Of a DNA stretch of 22,908 nucleotides, positions 7,276 to 15,900 are shown one piece after another. Origin of the DNA: Haladaptatiplasma sp964454575 (GTDB taxonomy: Archaea > Thermoplasmatota > Thermoplasmata > Halarchaeoplasmatales > Halarchaeoplasmataceae); assembly GCA_964454575.1 (NCBI GenBank), contig CAYVTG010000023.1:1-22908 (forward strand), read 5' to 3'. Made by a program: the position numbers and the translations under genes. The number at the start of each line of letters is the position of its first letter. The first letter of the stretch is position 1. The notes below the pieces were generated by a model. The model saw nothing but the letters and a program-made list of their open reading frames with translations. It was not told the origin of the DNA and did not search any database.

Positions 7276-9679
7276 TTCCCACTACATTTTCCGCCCACTT
7301 AACCAGTTCTTCGGACGACGACGAGGTCAAGGACGGTCGTTCTCTTCGGATAGGCCACATTACGATTATATACGCGATCACTATTAAAACCATTATCAAC
7401 ACGATCGATATACTTATACCCAACGGGCTGTTGAACATGAAATCCCTGAAGGAAAATACTTCTTCTTCGCCGTCTACGGTTATCGTTGTTTTCTCTTGGG
7501 CACTCATGTCCATGTATTCATCTACGACAGTAACCACAAGCGTATATCTTCCGGGAAGATGCGGTGCACGTATCTCCAGATCAAAATCACCATCGGCATC
7601 TGTTGTTGTCTCCCAAGTTAAATTTTTAAAATTACCTATGTGAATTTGTACCGTTACATTGTCTACATCAAGATCTGCACCTTCATAATAAGCCACACCG
7701 GTTATCCGGAAGCTTTCGTTTCGGCCATATATTCTATCAGGAACATCCACTTCGAGGACCAAGCTGTAAGGGAAATGTTGCGTGAATTTAACTATAGTTT
7801 CCACGTTTTTATCCACGGCCACCATCGTTTCTAGGCTTTCAAATTCATCGCTTCCTCCGTTCTTCATGGCCTTTACCATGTAATTACCGACGAATCTAGC
7901 CCCCTCGGAGGATATCACCTCACTCAAGACTGTAAAGGTAGTCCTACCGTCGGGCACGTATCTTGTTTCTAATAATTCGTTACTGTCTCCCGATGTGCGA
8001 TATAGATAAACGTCTGTACCGGGGACGAGTAGATTATGGGTGTTCGTTATCTGCAAAGAAAGGTATCTGTACGAATGAACGGTGAGGTTATCCAAAACTA
8101 CGATCTCCGGTGCCGTTACATCCACAAGACGTACTTCGTTTGAAGGACTGCTGAGATATAACGATGTGTCAAAGTCAGATCCCACGATATCCATAGTGGG
8201 TGAATAAATAGATACTTTTTCAGCCTGGATCGTAGACTTATTGATATTGAGTGTGTTCGCTTTGATATCCAAAGGACCACCCTTTAAGGATGAATCCTGT
8301 ATATTCAATGTATCGCCTTGGAAGTACAATCTGTCTATGTCCAAATCTCCCGAATTTACTCTGATCGATGAAGAATCCATGGCTACGACCATACCTGCTT
8401 TAAGAGTGCCTCCATCTATGACCAAGTTGCTGGAATCATATAGATATATGTTCAGTGGTTTGTCACTAGCCATCTGCGCGTCTTTGTCTATGGATAATGT
8501 AGCCGCACCGGTGAGTTCTATACGGTAATTTTTATCACGTTGAACAACTTTAAATTCGCTCCCTTCGGAGATGATGAGCGATGAACTATCTTTAACGTAG
8601 ATGTTCCCTTCATGTATATACGTTGTAACACCTGAACTGGGATATGTATTTATGTTGAATTCAGCTGCCTCTGACAAACGGATATCATCCGGGTTTTCAT
8701 CGTAATAGTGTGTAGGTGGTAAAACATCGTCGAAACTTAGGACTATATCCTGTGATCCTGTGTATTCTTCTATCGGGGGTAATGATATGTATTTTGAAAT
8801 TTCATAGCTGTCCAGACTGCATGTGATCCTGTAATTACCGTTATACGTAGAGCCATCCGGATTAACAACTTCCGAAAGTAGATATTCCGACCAGCTACCC
8901 GTAGTATCGGTATGCGATTCAACGGATGGTTTCAACATATCAAAACGTGTTGCAGTTACTGCGGCTCCCGCTGTAGGTACCCCGGCTGCGTCGGTAAGAT
9001 CGAGGTTTACTTCTTGATATATCTTTACAGAAGAATCCTGAAGAACGGTGATATTTTCAGCCCTACTTCCGCGGAATATGATATCACCATCAACTACCGT
9101 TATCGGCGAATAGAGATGGGTTTTTTCTATCACAGCATCAGGGGATGAAATGGTCCATATATCAGAATATACAGTGCTCGTTTTCATGTCTATATTATCT
9201 GCATAGATCTCGGCTGAATCAACGTTCACGTTACTATCGTGAGCTCGAAGTAGATATGGCGAACCATATAGTTTTCCGGGTATCTGAACTTCTGAACCCT
9301 CGATTATCATCTGTGATCCATCCCCCAAACTGATATCCAGCGCTTTACTCGTAGTGATCACGGAATCAACAAGATTGATAGTTCCCTCATCCTCCACATT
9401 CAATTCGAATTGTCTATCGTGGTCTTGATAGATAGTCAACAACGTATTTTCTATATTTAGTGTACCACCGGATAAAATAGTGATAGAACCTTTAACACCA
9501 AACTCGGGGCCGGTGATATTGATCACGTCTCCCGAGGAAACTATCAGATCAGATGTGGATGTTTGAGCAGTGGATATAGGCAAAAATTGCATAGCTACGA
9601 TTAATACCGTCACTATGAAGACTAAACCGCCTTTAAAATTTGGAGCGGCGCCGTGTGTACGTTTATTCTCATACATCAT
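7268..9679 (-). CDS. secreted, C-terminally membrane-anchored beta-rich repeat protein
   Basis: This 803-residue protein begins with a signal peptide (hydrophobic residues about 18-33, likely cleavage near ISTAQ, 35-39). It ends with one transmembrane helix (about 755-775) and a short basic cytoplasmic tail, so the bulk is extracellular. The ectodomain has two related modules, about 42-310 and 320-640. Each opens with short serine/glycine/asparagine-rich beta strands of the kind seen in parallel beta-helices (SGGTLNIENTLLTI, then SSNLVIDGGTLKAG). Each closes with a beta-sandwich-like segment containing LSEV followed by GNY. A third Ig-like segment (about 645-745, GDFDLEIRAPHLPGRYTLVV) precedes the membrane. 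Several NxS/T sites could be glycosylated. ATG ATG opens the frame; there is no clear Shine-Dalgarno. It is tightly coupled to the ATPase downstream, hinting that the cytoplasmic motor acts at the envelope. Ligand unknown. Confidence 0.85.
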   Translation of the reverse strand: MMYENKRTHGAAPNFKGGLVFIVTVLIVAMQFLPISTAQTSTSDLIVSSGDVINITGPEFGVKGSITILSGGTLNIENTLLTIYQDHDRQFELNVEDEGTINLVDSVITTSKALDISLGDGSQMIIEGSEVQIPGKLYGSPYLLRAHDSNVNVDSAEIYADNIDMKTSTVYSDIWTISSPDAVIEKTHLYSPITVVDGDIIFRGSRAENITVLQDSSVKIYQEVNLDLTDAAGVPTAGAAVTATRFDMLKPSVESHTDTTGSWSEYLLSEVVNPDGSTYNGNYRITCSLDSYEISKYISLPPIEEYTGSQDIVLSFDDVLPPTHYYDENPDDIRLSEAAEFNINTYPSSGVTTYIHEGNIYVKDSSSLIISEGSEFKVVQRDKNYRIELTGAATLSIDKDAQMASDKPLNIYLYDSSNLVIDGGTLKAGMVVAMDSSSIRVNSGDLDIDRLYFQGDTLNIQDSSLKGGPLDIKANTLNINKSTIQAEKVSIYSPTMDIVGSDFDTSLYLSSPSNEVRLVDVTAPEIVVLDNLTVHSYRYLSLQITNTHNLLVPGTDVYLYRTSGDSNELLETRYVPDGRTTFTVLSEVISSEGARFVGNYMVKAMKNGGSDEFESLETMVAVDKNVETIVKFTQHFPYSLVLEVDVPDRIYGRNESFRITGVAYYEGADLDVDNVTVQIHIGNFKNLTWETTTDADGDFDLEIRAPHLPGRYTLVVTVVDEYMDMSAQEKTTITVDGEEEVFSFRDFMFNSPLGISISIVLIMVLIVIAYIIVMWPIRRERPSLTSSSSEELVKWAENVVGRR

Positions 9680-9747
9680 ATCTTTTTACATATAGATGGG
9701 TTCTCCGATTCATGCATTTGTAAAAGCTTCTTTTCCTTTTCAGATAC

Positions 9748-9757
9748 ACATATATAC
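9748..9757 (-). promoter_or_regulatory. TATA-like box (GTATATATGT) upstream of the membrane-anchored repeat protein
   Basis: GTATATATGT on the minus strand would start transcription near 9727, giving a leader of roughly 48 bases before the ATG at 9679. It is the best candidate for a promoter internal to this gene block. Confidence 0.35.
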
Positions 9758-9787
9758 AATCTATTACTTAACCTTTACCTAAAAACA

Positions 9788-10543
9788 TCAACTAACTTTT
9801 ACCTTCTTAAGGATACGTTTGGATTCTAGAAGTCCTTCCTCTATTTTACCCATCTCCATCATCTCTTTTGCTTTTACAAGTGCCTTCAGATAATATTTAT
9901 AGTTACCACCCTGTTCTTTGATATCTTTTAGATATTTCTTTGCCTCTTGGATGGTTTCGATAAAAATTTCTATCCTATTTGATATCTCTATGGCTTCACT
10001 TGCACGATCGATGGCTTTTTTGTAATTTCCTTCATTTTTGGCTAGTACGGACTGTTTTACAAGGTCTTTGACCATACTCTCGGATACAGGACTGTTTCTC
10101 AATACACTCAATTTAACTCTAGCCTCAGAGAACACTTCTTCGAATCGGTCTTCAGGTGATGCTTCGTTTTCATCTTCATCGTATTCTTCATCATCTTCTT
10201 CGAATATGGCACCGCATCCCGGGCACTTACTTTCTTGTTCTCCGACCTCAGCACCACAAAGAGGACATTCGAACACTACTACCTCTGCTACAGGTTCTTC
10301 GATCGCTGTATCACCGTTTGAAGCCGCCCCGAACCTCCTCATCACGTCAAATATTTCGTCTTCCTCCATCTCCAATAAGTCATGTTCGAGGTCTTTAGCG
10401 ACACTTTCTATCTCTTCATGTATGTAGTTTTCCATCGAATCTTCCAGTTCGATTATACTCTGTGTTATACCGCATTTAGGACAACTACCATCTTCTAAGT
10501 TTACATCGCATATCGGGCAGACCAGTATCAGTTTTTCGGGCAA
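9788..10543 (-). CDS. double zinc-ribbon protein with C-terminal helical repeat
   Basis: This 251-residue protein, of a family I do not recognise, starts at TTG (10543). The start is supported by GAGGTG 7 bases upstream and by the lack of an ATG before the first zinc ribbon. Zinc ribbon 1 uses C9, C12, C21 and C24. After a helical acidic stretch, ribbon 2 uses C93, C96, C107 and C110, followed by an Asp/Glu-rich linker. Residues about 135-250 are helical, with TPR-like units (KNEGNYKKAIDRASEAIE, then KAKEMMEMGKIEEGLLESKR). These resemble the repeats of the 1454-residue protein at 12937-17301, so the two may share a helical-repeat family. No catalytic motif is visible; a scaffold or adaptor role is inferred. 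It is cytoplasmic, with no signal or membrane segment. Confidence 0.75.
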   Translation of the reverse strand: MPEKLILVCPICDVNLEDGSCPKCGITQSIIELEDSMENYIHEEIESVAKDLEHDLLEMEEDEIFDVMRRFGAASNGDTAIEEPVAEVVVFECPLCGAEVGEQESKCPGCGAIFEEDDEEYDEDENEASPEDRFEEVFSEARVKLSVLRNSPVSESMVKDLVKQSVLAKNEGNYKKAIDRASEAIEISNRIEIFIETIQEAKKYLKDIKEQGGNYKYYLKALVKAKEMMEMGKIEEGLLESKRILKKVKVS

Positions 10544-10550
10544 CTTGTTA

Positions 10551-10556
10551 CACCTC
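10551..10556 (-). promoter_or_regulatory. Shine-Dalgarno GAGGTG selecting a TTG start
   Basis: GAGGTG lies 7 bases before the TTG at 10543 and is the main support for that start. Confidence 0.55.
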
Positions 10557-10586
10557 TGAGGGTGGTTTCAACGTAATACAGGCTAA

Positions 10587-10594
10587 CATATAAA
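10587..10594 (-). promoter_or_regulatory. TATA box (TTTATATG) for the double zinc-ribbon gene
   Basis: TTTATATG lies in the 67-base gap, about 48 bases from the TTG start. Transcription would begin near 10564, leaving a short leader that contains the GAGGTG site. Confidence 0.45.
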
Positions 10595-10610
10595 CTCTTT
10601 GACACATACA

Positions 10611-11069
10611 TCAAACAAACTCATCTTTTGAAATAAGTATCAGTACTATAGCGATGATGGAAAATGCGGATGATGCAAACAGAATGCCTACTGAGAATAT
10701 ACCAAAAAACGCTGTAAGCAGTATCGCAAATCTGTTTCTACGTTTATATGCAAGATATGCTCCTATCGATTCCAATATCGCTATTGAAACGATGGCGATG
10801 GTACATATATTCAACACCATTTCAAAGATGCTTTCAGGGACTTCACCGTTCATCATGGAAGAGCCCTGTTCCATCATCATACCTGGATCTCCTAAAAAAA
10901 GTGTTATGCCGAACATGATGGCCATGACTGCGGAGATGGCCATAAATATGGCCGCAAGTGTTGGCTTGTAAGTATCTGCACCTGACAGTTGGTCTTCGCT
11001 AAATCCACATGTCGGACATCGCTCTAGCTCAACTGTTGATATCCTACCGCATCTTGGACATTGATCCAT
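10611..11069 (-). CDS. zinc-ribbon integral membrane protein
   Basis: This 152-residue protein starts with a zinc ribbon (CPRCG at 4-8, CPTCG at 18-22), then a short linker and about four hydrophobic segments (roughly 37-59, 80-107, 112-131, 132-148). A polar, Met-rich loop (GMMMEQGSSMMNG) lies between the first two. The layout, a cytoplasmic zinc ribbon followed by a small membrane domain, is common in archaeal proteins of unknown function, and I cannot assign a role. It is divergent from the ribosomal-protein operon across an 84-base gap and heads the minus-strand series of zinc-ribbon genes. The ATG has no obvious Shine-Dalgarno. Confidence 0.75.
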   Translation of the reverse strand: MDQCPRCGRISTVELERCPTCGFSEDQLSGADTYKPTLAAIFMAISAVMAIMFGITLFLGDPGMMMEQGSSMMNGEVPESIFEMVLNICTIAIVSIAILESIGAYLAYKRRNRFAILLTAFFGIFSVGILFASSAFSIIAIVLILISKDEFV

Positions 11070-11119
11070 AGTTAGTTAACAAAAGACCATGAATAATAAT
11101 GTTATGTAGTAGGGTAATG

Positions 11120-11128
11120 TTTTAATAC
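11120..11128 (+). promoter_or_regulatory. TATA box (TTTTAATAC) for the eL42-eS27-aIF2-alpha operon
   Basis: TTTTAATAC is centred about 30 bases before the ATG at 11154, and no Shine-Dalgarno precedes that ATG. This fits a leaderless first gene followed by Shine-Dalgarno-driven internal genes. Confidence 0.5.
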
Positions 11129-11153
11129 TTTACCTCGTAATGAACGATTTATC

Positions 11154-11432
11154 ATGAAGAAACCAAGGAAGATAAAGGATTACTGTCCGAACTGCGACAC
11201 GCATACGCTGATGGACGTAAAAAAGGGAAAGAATCGGAAAGTTTCTGAACTGCGCAAAGGTCAGAGACGTTTCAGACGTGTTACTTCAGGGTACGGGGGT
11301 TTCCCCTGGCCAAAGCCAAGCGGTGCAGGTAAGCCCGTTAAGAGATTATATCTTAAATATACGTGCACCGAATGTGGTAAAACTTGGCAGAAAAAGGGTA
11401 AACGCGCGAGACAATTAGATTTAACGGAGTGA
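11154..11432 (+). CDS. rpl44e: 50S ribosomal protein eL42 (L44e)
   Basis: The 92-residue protein matches archaeal eL42 in length and motifs. It opens with a basic N-terminus and CPNCDTHT, has the conserved loop GYGGFPWPKPSGAGKPVKR, and ends with CTECGKTWQKKGKR. The two CxxC pairs bind one zinc ion. eL42 sits near the E site of the large ribosomal subunit. It is the first gene of the operon, with eS27 following 5 bases after its stop. The eL42-eS27-aIF2-alpha order is conserved widely in archaea, which makes the call secure. Confidence 0.97.
   Translation: MKKPRKIKDYCPNCDTHTLMDVKKGKNRKVSELRKGQRRFRRVTSGYGGFPWPKPSGAGKPVKRLYLKYTCTECGKTWQKKGKRARQLDLTE
11426..11432 (+). promoter_or_regulatory. Shine-Dalgarno GGAGTGA deciding the eS27 start
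   Basis: GGAGTGA overlaps the eL42 stop codon and lies 5 bases before the ATG at 11438. This favours that ATG over the in-frame GTG at 11429. Confidence 0.7.
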
Positions 11433-11437
11433 GAAAT

Positions 11438-11614
11438 ATGGCTGAAGAAAAAGCATCCTTTGTAAAAGTTAAATGTGCCGACTGCGGCAACGAACAAACT
11501 ACCTTTAGGAAATCATCTTGTCAGGTTTCGTGCCTTGTTTGCGGCTCCATACTTGTGGAACCGACCGGTGGTATCGCAAGATTCAAGGGCGAGATCATAG
11601 AAGAGGTCGCCTGA
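11438..11614 (+). CDS. rps27e: 30S ribosomal protein eS27
   Basis: The 58-residue protein is a typical archaeal eS27: a short acidic/basic N-terminus, CADCGNEQTTF, then CLVCGSILVEPTGG, with four cysteines for one zinc. I use the ATG at 11438 (MAEEKASFVKV) because of the Shine-Dalgarno just upstream; the GTG at 11429 would add three residues. Its TGA stop overlaps the aIF2-alpha ATG by one base (TGATG), implying translational coupling. Confidence 0.96.
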   Translation: MAEEKASFVKVKCADCGNEQTTFRKSSCQVSCLVCGSILVEPTGGIARFKGEIIEEVA

Positions 11615-12399
11615 TGGAAGAAACTGAGGATTTTGAATGGCCCAGTGAGGGCGAACTGGTTTTATGTAACGTTATAAACGTAAGAGATTTTGGAGCTTTT
11701 GCGGATCTGGAGGAATATGAAGGAAAAGAAGGTTTCATACATATCTCAGAAATATCCTCCGGTTGGGTAAAACGCATAAGAAATCATATACAAGAAGGTC
11801 AAAAGCGCGTTTGCAAAGTCCTCAGAGTAAACAAATACAAGGGACATATCGATCTTTCGTTAAAACAGGTAAACGACCATCAGAAAAGAGAAAAGATCCA
11901 GGCCTGGAAGAATCATAAAAAGGCAGAGAAACTTTTAGCACTGGTAGGCGAAGAAATTAGTTTGACTGTTGACCAATGTTATGAAAAGTTCGGATATGAC
12001 CTATTAGAAGAATACGGTAGTCTTTACGAAGCTTTTGAAGAATGCACCATGGATCCCAATACATTAAAAAAACATGGATTCGAAGGCGAATGGTGTGAGA
12101 ACTTTGTACAGATCGCACAGGACAATATCTCTCCACCCTATGTACATATAGTCGGCATCATCGAATTGAGCTCTAACGGTCCCAAAGGGGTTGAAGATAT
12201 CAAAGAAAGTTTATCGGTTGTCGAAGATACGGAGGAATCTAAGATAGAAGTGAGCTACCTTGCTGCACCGAGATATAGGATCGAAGTACAGTCACCCGAT
12301 TACAAAACAGCCGAAGAAGATATGGAACATATCTCAAAAAAGATCATCGAAGACACCTTAAAAAGGGGAGGAGACGGTAAGTTCTACAGAGATGAATAA
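11614..12399 (+). CDS. eif2a: translation initiation factor aIF2 subunit alpha
   Basis: This 261-residue protein is the alpha subunit of the heterotrimeric factor that brings initiator tRNA to the ribosome. Residues about 10-85 form the N-terminal S1/OB domain (GELVLCNVINVRDFGAFADL, then GFIHISEISSGWVKRIRNHI, and KGHIDLSLKQV). A helical domain follows (about 90-170), then the alpha/beta C-terminal domain that contacts the gamma subunit (PKGVEDIKESLSVV, then APRYRIEVQSPDYKTAEE). The ATG at 11614 overlaps the eS27 stop and has GAGGT 6 bases upstream. A longer open frame from 11518 is unlikely because it runs through eS27. The Nop10 gene that often follows in archaea is absent; a convergent QueH gene begins 5 bases after the stop. 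Confidence 0.96.
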   Translation: MEETEDFEWPSEGELVLCNVINVRDFGAFADLEEYEGKEGFIHISEISSGWVKRIRNHIQEGQKRVCKVLRVNKYKGHIDLSLKQVNDHQKREKIQAWKNHKKAEKLLALVGEEISLTVDQCYEKFGYDLLEEYGSLYEAFEECTMDPNTLKKHGFEGEWCENFVQIAQDNISPPYVHIVGIIELSSNGPKGVEDIKESLSVVEDTEESKIEVSYLAAPRYRIEVQSPDYKTAEEDMEHISKKIIEDTLKRGGDGKFYRDE

Positions 12400-12404
12400 T
12401 AATA

Positions 12405-12926
12405 TCATCTCTTGTATCTCTCCATCTCACTGAATATACATCCACAGTAACCCTGTAGGTATAATTCCATATCCCGTGCCATCTGATGACTTTTTCTGAA
12501 ACCATCCCTAAGATCCTTGTAAATAAATTCTACACCGTATTTATCGCCCATGGCTTTTCCTACCTGAGAGATCAGTTCATGGTTCTGGTACGGAGAAATA
12601 GTGAGGGTTGTTGTGAATGCATCGAAACCTTTTTTTGCTGTGATCTTAGCGGTCTCTTCGAGTCTGAGCGAATAACAGAATTCGCAGCGATCCTTAGAAC
12701 TTAAGGCACCCTGCAAAAAATCATCTAACGTATATTCGTCCGTGATGATATACTCGACACCGATTTTTTCTACAAATTCTTTAAAGGAATTCAACCTTTT
12801 TTTGTATTCTTGATACGGATGGATATTCGGATCGTACCAGAACAACGTTACCTTGTTTTCTTTACTGAGTTCTTCATAAGAATAGGTAGAACAAGGTGCA
12901 CAGCAGGCATGAAGTAGTAAATTCAT
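12405..12926 (-). CDS. queH: QueH-type (DUF208) epoxyqueuosine reductase
   Basis: This 173-residue protein matches the QueH family in size and in all its cysteine motifs: HACCAPC at the N-terminus (C8, C9, C12), CEFCYSLRLE (C81, C84) and QGYCGCIFSE (C161, C163). QueH is an iron-sulfur enzyme that reduces epoxyqueuosine to queuosine, the last step of tRNA wobble-base modification in many bacteria. Archaea generally make archaeosine rather than queuosine, so its substrate here is uncertain; salvage or a related deazaguanine role is possible. The ATG has GAGGT 7 bases upstream, which overlaps the stop of the 1454-residue gene, so the two are probably co-transcribed and coupled. Confidence 0.92.
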   Translation of the reverse strand: MNLLLHACCAPCSTYSYEELSKENKVTLFWYDPNIHPYQEYKKRLNSFKEFVEKIGVEYIITDEYTLDDFLQGALSSKDRCEFCYSLRLEETAKITAKKGFDAFTTTLTISPYQNHELISQVGKAMGDKYGVEFIYKDLRDGFRKSHQMARDMELYLQGYCGCIFSEMERYKR

Positions 12927-12936
12927 GGTCGCTACC

Positions 12937-15900
12937 TCATATCTTTAGTGCGACACGTTTAGAAGCCTTTTTCTCCTTCTTTTTCTCGAATACAGTGCCG
13001 CATTCTTTACAGGCCTTCTCCCGTTCACCACATGTTTTATGATACGTAGCTCCGCACTCGCATTTGATCATATCCAAGCCTTTTTGTACCTTACCCTTAC
13101 ATAATACACATTTTTGGTCGCCATCCGACTTAGTTATCTCAAAATCTCCCGTGCTTGGTTTTACACCTATGGATGCCTCGATCTGCTTCTCATCGAAGAT
13201 CCGTGTGCCGGTAGCCTTTATCACTACCATTTCATCAGTAGGTGTTATCTCTATTTCTTTGGTGATCTCTTCTCCCGCTTTGAGCATATTAGGTAATTCA
13301 ACATCTACGGATTCACAGCCTTGAAATTCCAGTTCTGGAGATTTTGCTACTCCGGCACCGGTATTCTTTATCCCCACGGTTATCGTACTGGATTTACCCG
13401 GTAATAAACGTCCTTTAACCCATAGATCGAGTTCAGGACTGTATGGTTTCAACTCTTCCTCTACCGTATCTAGGGCTTCTTGTGCTTTTTCCTTTGCAAG
13501 AGAAATATCTTCATCTTCTAGTTTCTTTGCTTCAGTTATGAGCGTTTCAACCTTACTTACATCTGCACCGAATTTTTTCGCTTTTTTTACCAAAGATGTT
13601 GCTTCGTCGATATAATTTCTGTATTCGTCGAATACCTCCCCTCCGAATTCATCTTTTGCCTCGCTCAAGAATGTTATGGCTGCTGTAATATCCCCGATGC
13701 CGAGGGAAATCTTAGATTGTTTGATCAATTCATCTCCACGGCCGGTGTCTTTACCCTTCTCTTTCAATGAATTCAAGTTCGATCCGATCTCTTCTATGAT
13801 ATCGGGTAACTCAGATTCAAATCCTAATAATTTAGATTCTGCATTTTTGGCATTTGAAAGAGCTTTTCCATACCTGCCATTTTCAAAAGCGATCTTACCC
13901 TCTTCTATTTGGTCCTTTACTTCAGTTATGTCTAACCCTAACGATGCTGCTGTTTCTTGTGCCTTGTCTATAGAATCTAAAAGTTTTTTTGATTCTCTGT
14001 ACGATCTTACGGTGGTATTCAGTTTATCAACGCTTTTTATTGCATTATCGAAGGCTTTGACATAGAATCCGCTCCTATATGCCTGTTTGGCCTGGTTAAG
14101 AAGCTTTTCTGCATCATCGACCTTTATATTCTCTTCCTTGGCATTTTCGAGTTTGTCGTTGGTTGAAGTGATGGATCTTTTTGATATGTCTTGCTGCAGT
14201 TCTATGCGTTCTAGTTCCCCTTCACTCTGCATCGCGAGATTTATAGATTCTCTGTAATTGCCTGCGTCCATCTCTTTGTATGCCCGGCGTATCAGATTAT
14301 CCGCTAAAGCTGTGTTGATCCCTTGTTTTCTTGTTTCATCTATCTTTTCTTTAAAGGTTGTCAACAATCCTTTTACTCGGTTTTTCTCGGATTTTATTAT
14401 CTGCTTCTCTGCTTTTTTTGCTTCATCGATAGCTTGATCGTACTTATCTTTTTTAAGAGCATCAAGTGCCTTGAGAAGTATCTTCTCAGATTCTGCTACA
14501 TCAGCATGTATGTCTTTCGCTTCTTCCATACGTTCTTTAACACGTTTTACTTCACTGGCAGCCTTCCTACTTTTGTTTCGGATGTCATCGATCTTCTTTT
14601 GGCATTCTTCTACCTTTTCCAATGCCTTTCTGAATTCTGCGTCCTTCCATAATCTTTCAGCTTCAGAAAGTATTTTTTCTGGCTCTGATACATCTATATC
14701 TATCTCTTTAGCCGAGCTTATGATATCCTTGGTCTTATCTATCTTGGGTTTTACCTGTCGTTTGAGAGCACTATTTAGTGTTTCTGTGGCATCACTTAAA
14801 TTTTTGATAGCACCTTCGTAATCGCCTCTGCGTGCCTCACTTGAACAGGTCATGAGTATGCTTTCCGCTTCTGACGTATCAGCTCCGATCTTACCCCCCA
14901 TCTCGATGGAATCCTTTAGTTTTTGTAGTTCCTTCTCGAATAGTTCTTCCTGTTTTAGATCTTCGAGTGTTATCCTGGCCTGTTCTGCCAGTTTTTCTGC
15001 CTGTGTGTAATCTCTATTTTGAAAACTTTCTTTGGCTTCGAGGAGTATCTTTTTTGCGGGTCCGGCGTCTTTGATAACCCCTTTCCGCTTCATATCGGTA
15101 AGCTGCCCGGATAACTCTGATATCAATTCATAACTGGATTTACGTTTTTTTCTTAGTTTTACCGCGATGTCGATGATCTCTATAGAAAGTTTGATGGCTT
15201 TTGCATAAGATTCGTCGCGTATATCCTTCTTACATTCTATCAATTTTTTCCTGAGATCTTCGATGGTGACACCGGCTTTTTTTGCCTTTACAACTTCCAT
15301 CTTTGCGTCAGCAAATTGAGATTCTGCGGTCTTTCTTAAATTGCTATTGATCTCTTTTATAAGATCGTTTGAAACATGTATAACCGTGGAAAAGTCATCC
15401 TTTGCCAGTGCTTCTTCTGCTTCAGTTACTTTATTTTTGTAACCTTCAATATCGATATCCTTTAGCTCCATATCCTCTAGTAAAAATACGATCTCTTTAG
15501 CTTTATTTAGGGACTCTTCCGCCTCTCCAACATGCCATTTTTTTAGTTTTTCGGAGATATCTTGTAATGCACGGTTTGCCTCCCGGTATCGTCCTTCATC
15601 TATGGTCTCGGTTATACCCTCTATCTTAGATTCCAATCTTTCCAGTTCGGATATGTCCTCGTCATCTCCCAGGTCACTCTTTATACGTTCGATGATACTT
15701 TTGAAATTTTCTACTTTTGTGTTCATCTCTGTTAAAATAGATTCTTTTAAAGCTTGTGTGTTCTCGATGGAAGTTCTGCCCGCCCTTCCATATTGTGCGG
15801 ACTTAGTTAAGGCGATCACATCTTCAAGAGTTTCTGTATATTCATTAACATCCAGGCTCATATCTTCTGCGGTAGCGATGGCCATCTCGTAGTCTTCTAT

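Noticed and set aside
11518..11613. Upstream extension of the aIF2-alpha frame
   Set aside because: It runs out of frame through eS27; the ATG at 11614 has a Shine-Dalgarno and gives the normal N-terminus.
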